From the NCBI GenBank assembly GCA_965229695.1, contig OZ245921.1:806001-870000 (forward strand): a DNA stretch of 64,000 bases, given 5' to 3'. Both the position numbers and the translations under genes were made by a program. Each line of letters begins with the position of its first letter. Position 1 is the stretch's first letter. The notes beneath the pieces are model-generated. The model saw nothing but the letters and a program-made list of their open reading frames with translations. It was not told the origin of the DNA and made no database searches. This stretch comes from JANSYL01 sp965229695 (GTDB lineage: Bacteria; Pseudomonadota; Alphaproteobacteria; Rhodobacterales; Rhodobacteraceae). This document shows, piece by piece, positions 15,823 to 22,841 of this stretch.

Positions 15823-16527
15823 ATGAAAAAGGTGTATGGCTCAGCCGATGAGGCGCTGGACGGCCTGTTGCAAGATGGCATGTTAATCGCGGCAGGCGGG
15901 TTTGGCCTGTGCGGCATTCCCGAATTGCTGATCGATGGCATCGTGAAAAGCGGTGTGAAGGATCTGACCGTCGCCTCGAACAACGCGGGCGTAGATGATT
16001 TTGGGCTGGGCAAGCTTTTGGCGACCCGGCAGATCAAAAAGATGATGTCATCTTATGTCGGTGAAAATGCCGAGTTCATGCGCCAATACCTGTCGGGTGA
16101 GTTGGAGTTGGAGTTCAACCCACAAGGCACGCTGGCCGAACGCATGCGCGCCGGCGGCTGTGGCATTCCGGGCTTCTACACCAAAACCGGCGTTGGCACC
16201 GTGATCGCCGAGGGCAAGGACCACAAAGACTTCAATGGCGAGACCTACATCATGGAAGAAGGCATTTTTGCCGATCTTGCCATCGTGAAGGCCTGGAAAG
16301 CGGACGAAACCGGGAACTGCGTCTTCCGCAAGACCGCGCGCAACTTTAACCCGCCCGCAGCCATGTGCGGCAAAATCTGCATCATGGAAGTCGAAGAGAT
16401 TGTGCCGACCGGCTCGCTCGACCCCGACACCATCCACCTGCCGGGCATCTATGTGCATCGCCTGATCCAAGGTGAGCATGAAAAACGTATCGAACAGCGC
16501 ACCGTGCGCCAGCGCGAGGAGGCCTGA
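15823..16527 (+). CDS. scoA: 3-oxoacid CoA-transferase subunit A
   Basis: The 234-residue alpha subunit of succinyl-CoA:3-oxoacid CoA-transferase, which activates acetoacetate with CoA from succinyl-CoA. From the ATG at 15823 it starts MKKVYGSADEALDGLLQDG, the standard N-terminus. Family motifs include AAGGFGLCGIPELLI, the CoA-binding GCGIPGFYTKTGVGT, and a C-terminal PDTIHLPGIYVHRL. An in-frame codon at 15802 has no support. It is 3 nt upstream of scoB. The pair allows growth on ketone bodies or PHB breakdown products. Confidence 0.94.
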   Translation: MKKVYGSADEALDGLLQDGMLIAAGGFGLCGIPELLIDGIVKSGVKDLTVASNNAGVDDFGLGKLLATRQIKKMMSSYVGENAEFMRQYLSGELELEFNPQGTLAERMRAGGCGIPGFYTKTGVGTVIAEGKDHKDFNGETYIMEEGIFADLAIVKAWKADETGNCVFRKTARNFNPPAAMCGKICIMEVEEIVPTGSLDPDTIHLPGIYVHRLIQGEHEKRIEQRTVRQREEA

Positions 16528-16530
16528 ACC

Positions 16531-17154
16531 ATGCCCTGGGATCGTAATCAAATGGCCGCCCGCGCGGCGGATGAGTTGGAAGACGGCTGGTATGTGAACC
16601 TGGGCATCGGCATTCCGACGCTTGTGGCGAACTATGTCGGCGACAAGGATATCACCCTGCAGTCGGAAAACGGGATGCTGGGCATGGGCCCCTTCCCCTT
16701 TGAAGGGGACGAGGACCCCGATCTGATCAATGCGGGTAAGCAGACCATTACCGAACTGCCCCGCACGGCCTATTTCGACAGCGCGCAAAGCTTTGGCATG
16801 ATCCGGGGCGGCAAGATTGCCGCCGCAATCCTGGGCGCCATGGAAGTGGCCGAAAACGGCGATTTGGCGAACTGGATGATCCCCGGCAAGCTGGTCAAGG
16901 GCATGGGCGGCGCAATGGATCTGGTGGCGGGCGTTGGCCGCGTGATCGTTGTGATGGATCACACCAACAAGCATGGCGACAGCAAGGTGCTGAAAGCTTG
17001 CGCCCTACCCCTAACGGGCCAAGGCGTGGTGGATCGTATCATCACCAATCTGGGTGTGTTGGATGTGGTTGATGGCGGGCTGAAGATTGTCGAACTGGCC
17101 GATGGCGTCAGCGAAGACGAGATGCGCGCCGCGACCGAGGCCACGATTGTCTGA
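16531..17154 (+). CDS. scoB: 3-oxoacid CoA-transferase subunit B
   Basis: The 207-residue beta subunit. The catalytic glutamate that forms the CoA thioester is Glu46 in SENGMLGMGPF. GIGIPTLVANYV and the GGKIAAAILGAMEVAENGDLANW block are family hallmarks. The gene follows scoA by 3 nt with a GAGGAGGCCTGAACC ribosome site inside scoA's end, so the subunits are made together. The TGA at 17152 overlaps a TTG at 17147 that probably starts the next gene, a thioesterase. Together the three genes may manage acyl- or acetoacetyl-CoA pools. Confidence 0.94.
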   Translation: MPWDRNQMAARAADELEDGWYVNLGIGIPTLVANYVGDKDITLQSENGMLGMGPFPFEGDEDPDLINAGKQTITELPRTAYFDSAQSFGMIRGGKIAAAILGAMEVAENGDLANWMIPGKLVKGMGGAMDLVAGVGRVIVVMDHTNKHGDSKVLKACALPLTGQGVVDRIITNLGVLDVVDGGLKIVELADGVSEDEMRAATEATIV

Positions 17155-17542
17155 TCCCGGCGCGCCCACGGGCGCGCTGACCCTGCAAACCGTCCCGATG
17201 CCGGCCGACACCAATTCCGGCGGGGATGTGTTCGGTGGCTGGGTCATCAGCCAGATGGATATCGCCGCGGGCACCACGGCGGCGCAGAGGGCGCAGGGTC
17301 GTGTGGCCACGGTTGCGATCGAGGCCATGCGCTTTCACGCCCCGGTTTTGGTCGGCGATTTGTTCACCGTCTATACAGATATCGCGAAAACCGGGCGCAG
17401 CTCGATCACCATGCATGTCGAGGCCTGGGTGCGTCGACAGCGCACGGGCGAGCATCTAAAAGTGACCGAAGGCGACTTTACCTTTGTCGCTATCGCCGCA
17501 TCTGGTGTGAAACGTATGCTGCCACCCGAAGGAATGACCTGA
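17147..17542 (+). CDS. Acyl-CoA thioesterase (YciA-like hotdog)
   Basis: From a TTG at 17147 (GAGG about 10 nt upstream, overlapping the end of scoB) the product has 131 residues. The longer in-frame reading from 17087 would lie inside scoB. The hotdog domain shows NSGGDVFGGWVISQMDIAAG with the helix Asp, VATVAIEAMRFHAPVLVGDLF and a final strand. This is the YciA/BACH type that hydrolyses acyl-CoAs in the cytoplasm. Translational coupling to scoB suggests it acts on acyl-CoA made from ketone bodies, but that is inference. Its TGA overlaps the ATG of the next gene (TGATG). Confidence 0.82.
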   Translation: MSDPGAPTGALTLQTVPMPADTNSGGDVFGGWVISQMDIAAGTTAAQRAQGRVATVAIEAMRFHAPVLVGDLFTVYTDIAKTGRSSITMHVEAWVRRQRTGEHLKVTEGDFTFVAIAASGVKRMLPPEGMT

Positions 17543-17823
17543 TGGCTGAGATCACTCGTGCACATGGTGAAACCAAAGGGCGGTACACCCTGTCGCAAGA
17601 CGGGGCCGAGGCGGAATTGACCTATTCGATTGTCTCGCCCAGGTCGATCATCGCCGACCATACCGGCGTGCCTGACGCGCTGCGCGGCACGGGCGCGGGC
17701 AAAGCGCTGGTCGAACGTTTGGTGGCTGACGCGCGGGCCGAGGGCGTGAAGATCATCGCGCTTTGCCCATTTGTGAAATCCCAAGCGGCAAAGCACCCGG
17801 ATTGGGCCGACGTGTTCCGCTAG
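17542..17823 (+). CDS. Small GNAT-like acetyltransferase (YjdJ type)
   Basis: A 93-residue protein, the size of the minimal GCN5-related fold (YjdJ/GTN). The core is IIADHTGVPDALRGTGAGKALVERLVADARAEGVKIIALCPFV, where RGTGAGKALV matches the acetyl-CoA phosphate loop (R/Q-x-x-G-x-G/A). The ending SQAAKHPDWADVF is typical of this small family. The ATG overlaps the upstream thioesterase stop by one base. Substrate is unknown. The next gene is convergent, 7 bp away. Confidence 0.85.
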   Translation: MAEITRAHGETKGRYTLSQDGAEAELTYSIVSPRSIIADHTGVPDALRGTGAGKALVERLVADARAEGVKIIALCPFVKSQAAKHPDWADVFR

Positions 17824-17830
17824 GCGGCAT

Positions 17831-18661
17831 CTACTGCATCACAGTGAACACGCACCCGTCCGAGGGCAGCTCGGGCGGTGTCAGGCAGAGCGTCCGCGCC
17901 AGTGCCCAGGCCGCGATCACTTTGGGCACATAAGCGCGCGTCTCTTGATACTCTGGCACACCACCGGATCGCGTTACCGCCCCCTCGCCCGCATTATAAG
18001 CGGCAAGGGCCAGGACCGGATCGCCATCAAACTCCCCCATCAGCCAATCCAGATAAGCAATCCCACCGGCGATGTTCTGGCCAGGGTCGAAGGGATCAGA
18101 GACGCCAAACCGGTCCGCCGTGGCCGGGATCAATTGCATCAACCCTTGCGCACCCGCCCCGCTTTCGGCCCGCACACGCCCGGCTGACTCAACGGCCATG
18201 ACCGCAAGCGCCAAAGCCGGCGAGACCGAGGTGCCAACACTTTCGGCCAGAAGCGTGCGACCGTGATCCTGAGCCATGGCGGTCAGGTCGGACAAACGCG
18301 GCACCGATAGGTTGGCGGCGTCCGGGGCTGTGGCGATCACATCCTGCGCGGCCCAGAACCGCCGGGGGTCAGCCGGTAGCTCGGCCGATACCTCGGCCCA
18401 AAACCAATCGGTGTCACTAGGCGCTTCTTCGGCCCGACTAGGCGGCGTTGCCGCTGACGCCGCCTCGGTGACTTCTGGCGTGATCTGAATATTAATGCGG
18501 GGGCCCGTGTATTCTGGACCAGGCACGGTAATGCGGCGAAAGGTGAATTCGGGAAACGGCGGTGGGTCTTCGGCCTGCGCAGCCACCGGCTGCGTATCTA
18601 AAGGCAGTGCAATAAAGGCCAAAGAAATAGAGAAAACCGAAAGGCCAAATCGCGCCAACAT
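17831..18661 (-). CDS. Lytic transglycosylase with signal peptide
   Basis: A 276-residue secreted muralytic enzyme. The N-terminus is a Sec signal (MLARFGLSVFSISLAFIALP ... PVAAQA). A Pro/Glu/Thr-rich spacer follows to about residue 130. The SLT domain then gives the catalytic Glu in ALAVMAVESAGRVRAESG, GAQGLMQLIPATADRFGV, and NIAGGIAYLDWLM...LALAAYNAGEGAV. It cleaves peptidoglycan glycan strands. It is divergent from the first pilin gene across 255 bp. A transglycosylase beside a pilus locus could open the wall for the pilus, but that is inference from position. Confidence 0.88.
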   Translation of the reverse strand: MLARFGLSVFSISLAFIALPLDTQPVAAQAEDPPPFPEFTFRRITVPGPEYTGPRINIQITPEVTEAASAATPPSRAEEAPSDTDWFWAEVSAELPADPRRFWAAQDVIATAPDAANLSVPRLSDLTAMAQDHGRTLLAESVGTSVSPALALAVMAVESAGRVRAESGAGAQGLMQLIPATADRFGVSDPFDPGQNIAGGIAYLDWLMGEFDGDPVLALAAYNAGEGAVTRSGGVPEYQETRAYVPKVIAAWALARTLCLTPPELPSDGCVFTVMQ

Positions 18662-18916
18662 CTGCTCTTTCCTCGCGATATCGATATTTTTTGTTTATTT
18701 TTAGTTAGTTACGCACTCACGCACCGTGAATTGGACTGAGTCTGCCGGTCTCACCGCCTCAAAACAACCCCTGACATTTCTAATTAAATCCGAATCAACG
18801 CCCCATTCCCGCCCAGTTTCGACGGGATAACAGGCTCATCCCAAGGGGGCAGCAGCTACCTGGGCACACTGGAAAAGCAGAAACCTTGAGCACTTGAACA
18901 CACACTGGAGACTATC
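18662..18916. promoter_or_regulatory. Divergent promoter region, Tad pilus locus / transglycosylase
   Basis: This 255-bp spacer is AT-richer than its surroundings near 18685-18710 and should hold the promoters for the first pilin and the transglycosylase. It contains TTAA-N7-TCAA at 18784-18798, one mismatch from the CtrA full site TTAA-N7-TTAA. CtrA is known to control Tad pilin genes in Caulobacter. The first pilin's ribosome site is CTGGAGACTATC just before ATG 18917. Confidence 0.35.
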
Positions 18917-19132
18917 ATGACCGCTCTTATCAAAAACTTCGCAAAGTCCGAATCTGGCGCCGTGACCGTTGACTGGGTCGTTCTGACCGCAGCCATCGTG
19001 GGTCTGGGCCTGGCCGTTATGGCCGTGGTTTCGGGCGGCATCGAAAACCTGGCCCAGGACATCGACACCGGCCTGACCAACGTCGACATCTCGGACGACT
19101 TCTCGGTCACCCCGGACCTGGCGGCTGACTAA
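18917..19132 (+). CDS. Flp-family type IVb prepilin, copy 1
   Basis: A 71-residue prepilin. The short leader MTALIKNFAKSESG is followed by a hydrophobic helix starting AVTVDWVVLTAAIVGLGLAV, then a small acidic C-terminus. Cleavage after Gly14 by the locus prepilin peptidase (29881-30384) would make a mature pilin of 57 residues. Canonical Flp pilins have Glu5-Tyr6 after the glycine; here it is Asp5-Trp6. It is the first of four tandem copies. A 10-bp hairpin follows it at 19141-19167. It has near-identical DNA to copy 3 over its first 140 bp. Confidence 0.85.
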   Translation: MTALIKNFAKSESGAVTVDWVVLTAAIVGLGLAVMAVVSGGIENLAQDIDTGLTNVDISDDFSVTPDLAAD

Positions 19133-19140
19133 TTTAGATT

Positions 19141-19167
19141 TGGGATCGCGGCCTTATCGCGATCCCA
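19141..19167 (+). other. Perfect 10-bp hairpin between pilins 1 and 2
   Basis: TGGGATCGCG, loop GCCTTAT, CGCGATCCCA. There is no T-run after it, so it is more likely an mRNA-stabilising or processing hairpin than a terminator. It would allow different transcript levels for pilin 1 and the later pilins. Confidence 0.6.
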
Positions 19168-19197
19168 TCCTCCCCACTCCTTAGAAGGAATAAAACA

Positions 19198-19419
19198 ATG
19201 ATCAAGAACTTCATCGCATCTGAATCTGGCGCCGTGACCGTTGACTGGGTCGTTCTGACCGCAGCCATCGTGGGTCTGGGCCTGGCCGTTATGGCTGTGG
19301 TTTCCGGCGGCATCGAAGATCTGTCGGACGACATCAACGACTCGCTGGCTGGCCAGACGATCGCTGACACGTTCACCGCAGGTTCGGGCCTGGTGCAGAG
19401 CACCGGCACCCTGGACTAA
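19198..19419 (+). CDS. Flp-family type IVb prepilin, copy 2
   Basis: A 73-residue prepilin with a leader three residues shorter (MIKNFIASESG) than copy 1, then the same helix beginning AVTVDWVVLTAAIVGLGLAV. The C-terminus is distinct: DINDSLAGQTIADTFTAGSG. The gene starts 65 bp after copy 1. The segment from TCTGAATCTGGC to GGCATCGAA is identical in copies 2 and 3 at DNA level. A 12-bp stem hairpin lies downstream at 19455-19486. The ribosome site AGAAGGAATAAAACA precedes the ATG. Confidence 0.85.
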   Translation: MIKNFIASESGAVTVDWVVLTAAIVGLGLAVMAVVSGGIEDLSDDINDSLAGQTIADTFTAGSGLVQSTGTLD

Positions 19420-19454
19420 TCAAAGGCGACGTTTCGTCGACCTTTTATCAGTAT

Positions 19455-19486
19455 CTTTCCGGGGCCGCATGACAGGCTCCGGAAAG
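19455..19486 (+). other. 12-bp hairpin between pilins 2 and 3
   Basis: CTTTCCGGGGCC, 8-nt loop, GGCTCCGGAAAG, with one mismatched pair. It is followed by ACCGCTG and has no T-run, so an RNA-processing or stability role is more likely than termination. Confidence 0.55.
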
Positions 19487-19531
19487 ACCGCTGAAACCTA
19501 AACGAAACTCAAATCTGAAAGGGCCAAATCA

Positions 19532-19756
19532 ATGACCGCTCTTATCAAAAACTTCGCAAAGTCTGAATCTGGCGCCGTGACCGTTGACTGGGTCGTTCTG
19601 ACCGCAGCCATCGTGGGTCTGGGCCTGGCCGTTATGGCTGTGGTTTCCGGCGGCATCGAAAACCTGTCGCAGGACATTGACAACGCCCTGACCAACCAGA
19701 CCATCGCCGACACCTTTACCGCTGGTTCGGGCCTGGTGCAGAGCAGCGTCGACTAA
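19532..19756 (+). CDS. Flp-family type IVb prepilin, copy 3 (mosaic)
   Basis: A 74-residue prepilin. Its first ten residues (MTALIKNFAK) and the segment after the helix (ENLxQDID) match copy 1. Its middle DNA and its C-terminus (QTIADTFTAGSGLVQS) match copy 2. This mosaic pattern implies gene conversion or unequal recombination between neighbours. The motif is again SG then AVTVDWVV. It is followed by a strong intrinsic terminator at 19794-19824, which may end a pilin 1-3 transcript. Confidence 0.85.
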   Translation: MTALIKNFAKSESGAVTVDWVVLTAAIVGLGLAVMAVVSGGIENLSQDIDNALTNQTIADTFTAGSGLVQSSVD

Positions 19757-19793
19757 ACTGACGCCAAAACACGCGCGCCTGTCGCGCAGGAAC

Positions 19794-19838
19794 AAGGCCG
19801 CGCTCCCTGAGTGCGGCCTTTTCGATTTTATCGAAAAG
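19794..19838 (+). terminator. Intrinsic terminator after pilin 3, with a second hairpin
   Basis: AAGGCCGC ... GCGGCCTTTT forms a stem with a 3' T-run (19794-19822). It runs directly into a second AT-rich stem, TTTTCGAT TTT ATCGAAAA (about 19819-19838). Position and form support termination of the pilin 1-3 unit before pilin 4. Confidence 0.75.
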
Positions 19839-20021
19839 ATTTTCTGAAAACCCTACCCAAACGGCTTGCGCGAACCCCCGCTCTGCCACATTCCTGCCCC
19901 CGGGTTTTTGTCAGATTGGTGCAGCGCCGCTTGAGCGCTCCCTATTGCAGAACGCATTTGGCCACGCCCTTGGCACCTGGCCCTATCCCAAATCTGAAGC
20001 AATCTGAGCAGGAGTGCAGCT

Positions 20022-20249
20022 ATGGCTCATTCGAGCATGAAATCCTTTGTTTCCAACGACTCGGGCGCCGTGACCGTTGACTGGGTGGTCTTAACCGCCG
20101 CCCTTGTCGGCCTTGGCCTGGCGGTGATGTCGGTGGTCTCGGGTGGGATCGAAGAACTATCTGACGAGATTTCCAATGCCTTGGAAAACACCGATCCACT
20201 GACCGATCCGTTCGACAACGACATTCAGCGTGCGGGCGACGGTATCTGA
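20022..20249 (+). CDS. Flp-family type IVb prepilin, copy 4 (diverged)
   Basis: A 75-residue prepilin with a 15-residue leader (MAHSSMKSFVSNDSG) and the helix AVTVDWVVLTAALVGLGLAV. It keeps Asp5-Trp6 but differs from copies 1-3 in leader, C-terminus and codon choice. The ribosome site AGGAGTGCAGCT is strong. It lies 265 bp after copy 3, beyond a terminator, so it probably has its own promoter. A large hairpin follows it. It could be the major or a minor pilin; sequence does not say. Confidence 0.8.
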   Translation: MAHSSMKSFVSNDSGAVTVDWVVLTAALVGLGLAVMSVVSGGIEELSDEISNALENTDPLTDPFDNDIQRAGDGI

Positions 20250-20262
20250 TGACCACAAAAGC

Positions 20263-20304
20263 GACCCTCGGGCGCGCACCATCATTGGAGGTGCGCCCAG
20301 GGTC
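20263..20304 (+). other. Long hairpin after pilin 4
   Basis: GACCCTCGGGCGCGCACC at 20263-20280 and GGTGCGCCCAGGGTC at 20290-20304 form a bulged stem of about 15 bp. It has no clear T-run. It may stabilise the pilin mRNA or attenuate read-through into cpaB. Confidence 0.55.
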
Positions 20305-20424
20305 AATTCCCCACCCGCTGCACGCTGTGTCCATGATTTCGCCTCATTCCTCGGGCATTTTCAATGGACTGCCATACGAGCAGGCGGGTCGGAGGCACAG
20401 GACCGGCCCAGAGAGGATAGAGGT

Positions 20425-21246
20425 ATGAGACTAGTATTCGGATTGGTTTTGCTAATCGGGATCGGCATCGCAGGCTTTGCGGTGTCCGTCGCCAAAGATC
20501 GCTTCGATCAATACCAGGCCGCCCTGGCAGAACAGCAGGATGCGATCCTGCCCACAACAGAGATTTACGTCGTGAACCGTCAGATCCGCTATGGCGAGGT
20601 GCTGACGCCCAACGATGTCCGGCTGATCCGTTGGCCCGCCGATCACGTGCCTTTTGGCGCGTTCACGTCGCAGGAACAGCTTTTCCCCGAGGGCGGAGAG
20701 CTACGCACGGTTTTGCGCTTGGTCGAGCGTGACGAACCGCTTTTGGTCGCAAAGGTTACCAACCCCGGCGAGGATGCGGGCGTTGCCTCGCGTCTCGAAG
20801 ACGGGATGCGCGCCTTGGCGCTACGCGTCGATGTGGTGTCGGGCGTGTCGGGCTTCTTGCGCCCAGGCGACCGCGTGGATGTTTACTGGACCGGCGCTGG
20901 CCGTGATGGCCAAAGCATCACGCGCCTGATCCGTTCGAACGTGCAAATCATCGCCATCGACCAGATTGATGATGAAGATCGCAACAACCCAACCATCGCG
21001 CGGACGATCACCGTGTCCGCACCACCAGAAGAGATCGCGGCCCTGACCCAGGCGCAGGCCACGGGGTCTTTGACCCTGGCTCTGGTCGGTGTGGGCGATG
21101 AAACCACCAGCGATGAGGTCGAGGTGTCGACCGATGAATTGCTTGGCGAAGTTGTGGTTGAGGTCGAAGAAGGCCCCCGCATCTGCACGGTGCGTAACCG
21201 TCGCGGTGCCGAGGTTGTGGTCACGCAGGTGCCTTGCGTGAACTGA
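20425..21246 (+). CDS. cpaB: Flp pilus assembly protein CpaB (RcpC)
   Basis: A 273-residue Tad-system protein. The start is ATG 20425 after AGAGGATAGAGGT; longer in-frame readings upstream have no support. It has a single N-terminal membrane segment (MRLVFGLVLLIGIGIAGFAV). A SAF-like domain (about 45-110) shows TEIYVVNRQIRYGEVLTPNDV. A CpaB-specific domain (about 120-220) has GMRALALRVDVVSGVSGFLRPGD. It spans the periplasm and connects to the CpaC secretin. It ends in a terminator at 21266-21300, so cpaC may have a separate promoter. Confidence 0.92.
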   Translation: MRLVFGLVLLIGIGIAGFAVSVAKDRFDQYQAALAEQQDAILPTTEIYVVNRQIRYGEVLTPNDVRLIRWPADHVPFGAFTSQEQLFPEGGELRTVLRLVERDEPLLVAKVTNPGEDAGVASRLEDGMRALALRVDVVSGVSGFLRPGDRVDVYWTGAGRDGQSITRLIRSNVQIIAIDQIDDEDRNNPTIARTITVSAPPEEIAALTQAQATGSLTLALVGVGDETTSDEVEVSTDELLGEVVVEVEEGPRICTVRNRRGAEVVVTQVPCVN

Positions 21247-21265
21247 GGCAAACCCCTGAATTTCG

Positions 21266-21300
21266 ACGGCCCATGCACCCGCGTGGGCCGTTGCCTTTTT
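21266..21300 (+). terminator. Intrinsic terminator between cpaB and cpaC
   Basis: ACGGCCCA, 10-nt loop, TGGGCCGT, then TGCCTTTTT. The form is that of a classic intrinsic terminator, 20 nt after the cpaB stop. It implies a separate promoter for cpaC and downstream genes in the AT-richer 21300-21440 stretch. Confidence 0.75.
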
Positions 21301-21442
21301 CAGACACTTGATCAGCGATCCACATGAAGTCTGCCGGGCAAGACCATGATTCTTGCGTAAAAAGAGATTTTCATGCACAGTGCCGCAAAACAGGTGCGCA
21401 AAATAATACCGCGCCCATGTGATCGATAGAGGCAGGATCACC

Positions 21443-22837
21443 ATGAGCATGATGGCTTTCATGCGCGTATGTCTTTTGGGCTGCGCCGTTGTAATTGCAG
21501 GATTTGCCCCTGCCGCCGCGCAAAGCTTGCGTGTCGTCGAAGGGGCGACATCAGCCAATCTTAGGGTTCCACTAAACCGCGCTGTCGTCGTGGAAAGCGA
21601 GTCGCTTTTCGCAGAATTGTCGGTCGCCAACCCGGCCATCGCCGATATCGCGACCCTGTCTGAACGCACGATCTATATTCTGGGCCGCGCGCCCGGTCGC
21701 ACCACCATGACCCTTTTGGGTGCCGATGGCAGCCTGATCGCCAATGTCGAGATCCAGGTGGTGCCGGATGTCGCCGAGTTGCGCGAACGTTTGCGTGAAA
21801 TCCTGGCAGGAGAAGAGATTGAAGTGCGCACCGCCAATGACGGCATCGTCTTGTCGGGCACCGTCAGCTCGGGCCGTGTGGTGGATCGGGCAATGGAATT
21901 GGCCGAACGCTACACGCCGGGCCGTGTATCGAACCTGCTGTTGGTGGGCGGCACGCAGCAGGTGATGCTGCAACTGCGCTTTGCGGAAATGCAACGCACC
22001 GTGCGGCAAGAACTGTCAACCAGCTTGGGCCTTACAACCGGCGGCGGCAGCTTTGGGTCGGGCAGCAGCACCCAGGGCGCACAGGACTTTGCGACCGGTT
22101 TGACGGCAACAGGCGGAAACTTGGACGGCCGCAGCGGCGCATTGGGCGTGACCTTTTCCGCCGGCAGCCTGCAATTGTCGGTTTTGTTGGAAGCCCTAGA
22201 AACCAACGGCTTGGTCCGCACCCTGGCCGAGCCGAACCTGACCGCCCTATCCGGCCAATCCGCCAGTTTCTTGGCGGGTGGCGAATTCCCGGTTCCGGTG
22301 GAAAGCGATGGTAGCGTTGGCGTGGAATTTAAGCCTTTTGGTGTGCAGCTTGCCTTCACACCGACCGTCGTCGACGAAGATATCATCAACCTGCAGCTTT
22401 CGACCGAGGTGTCGTCGCTGGGCGACACGGTCACGCTGAGCGGTGGCGCGCAGATCCCCTCGACCAGCACGCGGTCAGCCAGCACCACCATCGAAATGCG
22501 CGATGGCGAAAGCTTTGCGATTGCTGGCCTGCTGCAAGATGACTTCCGCGATTCGATTGGCCGGGTGCCCTGGCTTGGCGATTTGCCGGTTCTGGGTGCG
22601 CTCTTCCGCTCGGCCTCCTACCAGCGGACGCAATCCGAACTGGTGATCATCATCACGGCACATCTGGTTTCGCCCACCCGTGGCGAGGCATTGGCCTTGC
22701 CGACCGATCGCGTTCAAATCCCGAGCGAGCGCGAGCTGTTCCTCTTGGGCAGCAATGTGGGCCGCGGGCAATCAGGCCCAGCGGGCGAAGTTGCGCAACA
22801 AGATTTTTCGGGCTCCTACGGCTACGTATTGGATTGA
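21443..22837 (+). CDS. cpaC: Tad secretin CpaC (RcpA)
   Basis: From ATG 21443 (GGCAGGATCACC upstream; a GTG at 21419 is the alternative) the product has 464 residues. It begins with a signal peptide (MSMMAFMRVCLLGCAVVIAG ... APAAAQ). The pilus N-terminal domain (RVVEGATSANLRVPLNRAVV), a BON-like domain with NDGIVLSGTVSSG, and the secretin core with QVMLQLRFAEMQR and GEFPVPVE follow. The C-terminal secretin motif VPWLGDLPVLGALFRS is clear. It forms the outer-membrane pore for the Flp pilus. The gene is followed at 4 bp by the OmpA lipoprotein. Confidence 0.94.
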   Translation: MSMMAFMRVCLLGCAVVIAGFAPAAAQSLRVVEGATSANLRVPLNRAVVVESESLFAELSVANPAIADIATLSERTIYILGRAPGRTTMTLLGADGSLIANVEIQVVPDVAELRERLREILAGEEIEVRTANDGIVLSGTVSSGRVVDRAMELAERYTPGRVSNLLLVGGTQQVMLQLRFAEMQRTVRQELSTSLGLTTGGGSFGSGSSTQGAQDFATGLTATGGNLDGRSGALGVTFSAGSLQLSVLLEALETNGLVRTLAEPNLTALSGQSASFLAGGEFPVPVESDGSVGVEFKPFGVQLAFTPTVVDEDIINLQLSTEVSSLGDTVTLSGGAQIPSTSTRSASTTIEMRDGESFAIAGLLQDDFRDSIGRVPWLGDLPVLGALFRSASYQRTQSELVIIITAHLVSPTRGEALALPTDRVQIPSERELFLLGSNVGRGQSGPAGEVAQQDFSGSYGYVLD

Positions 22838-22841
22838 GACC

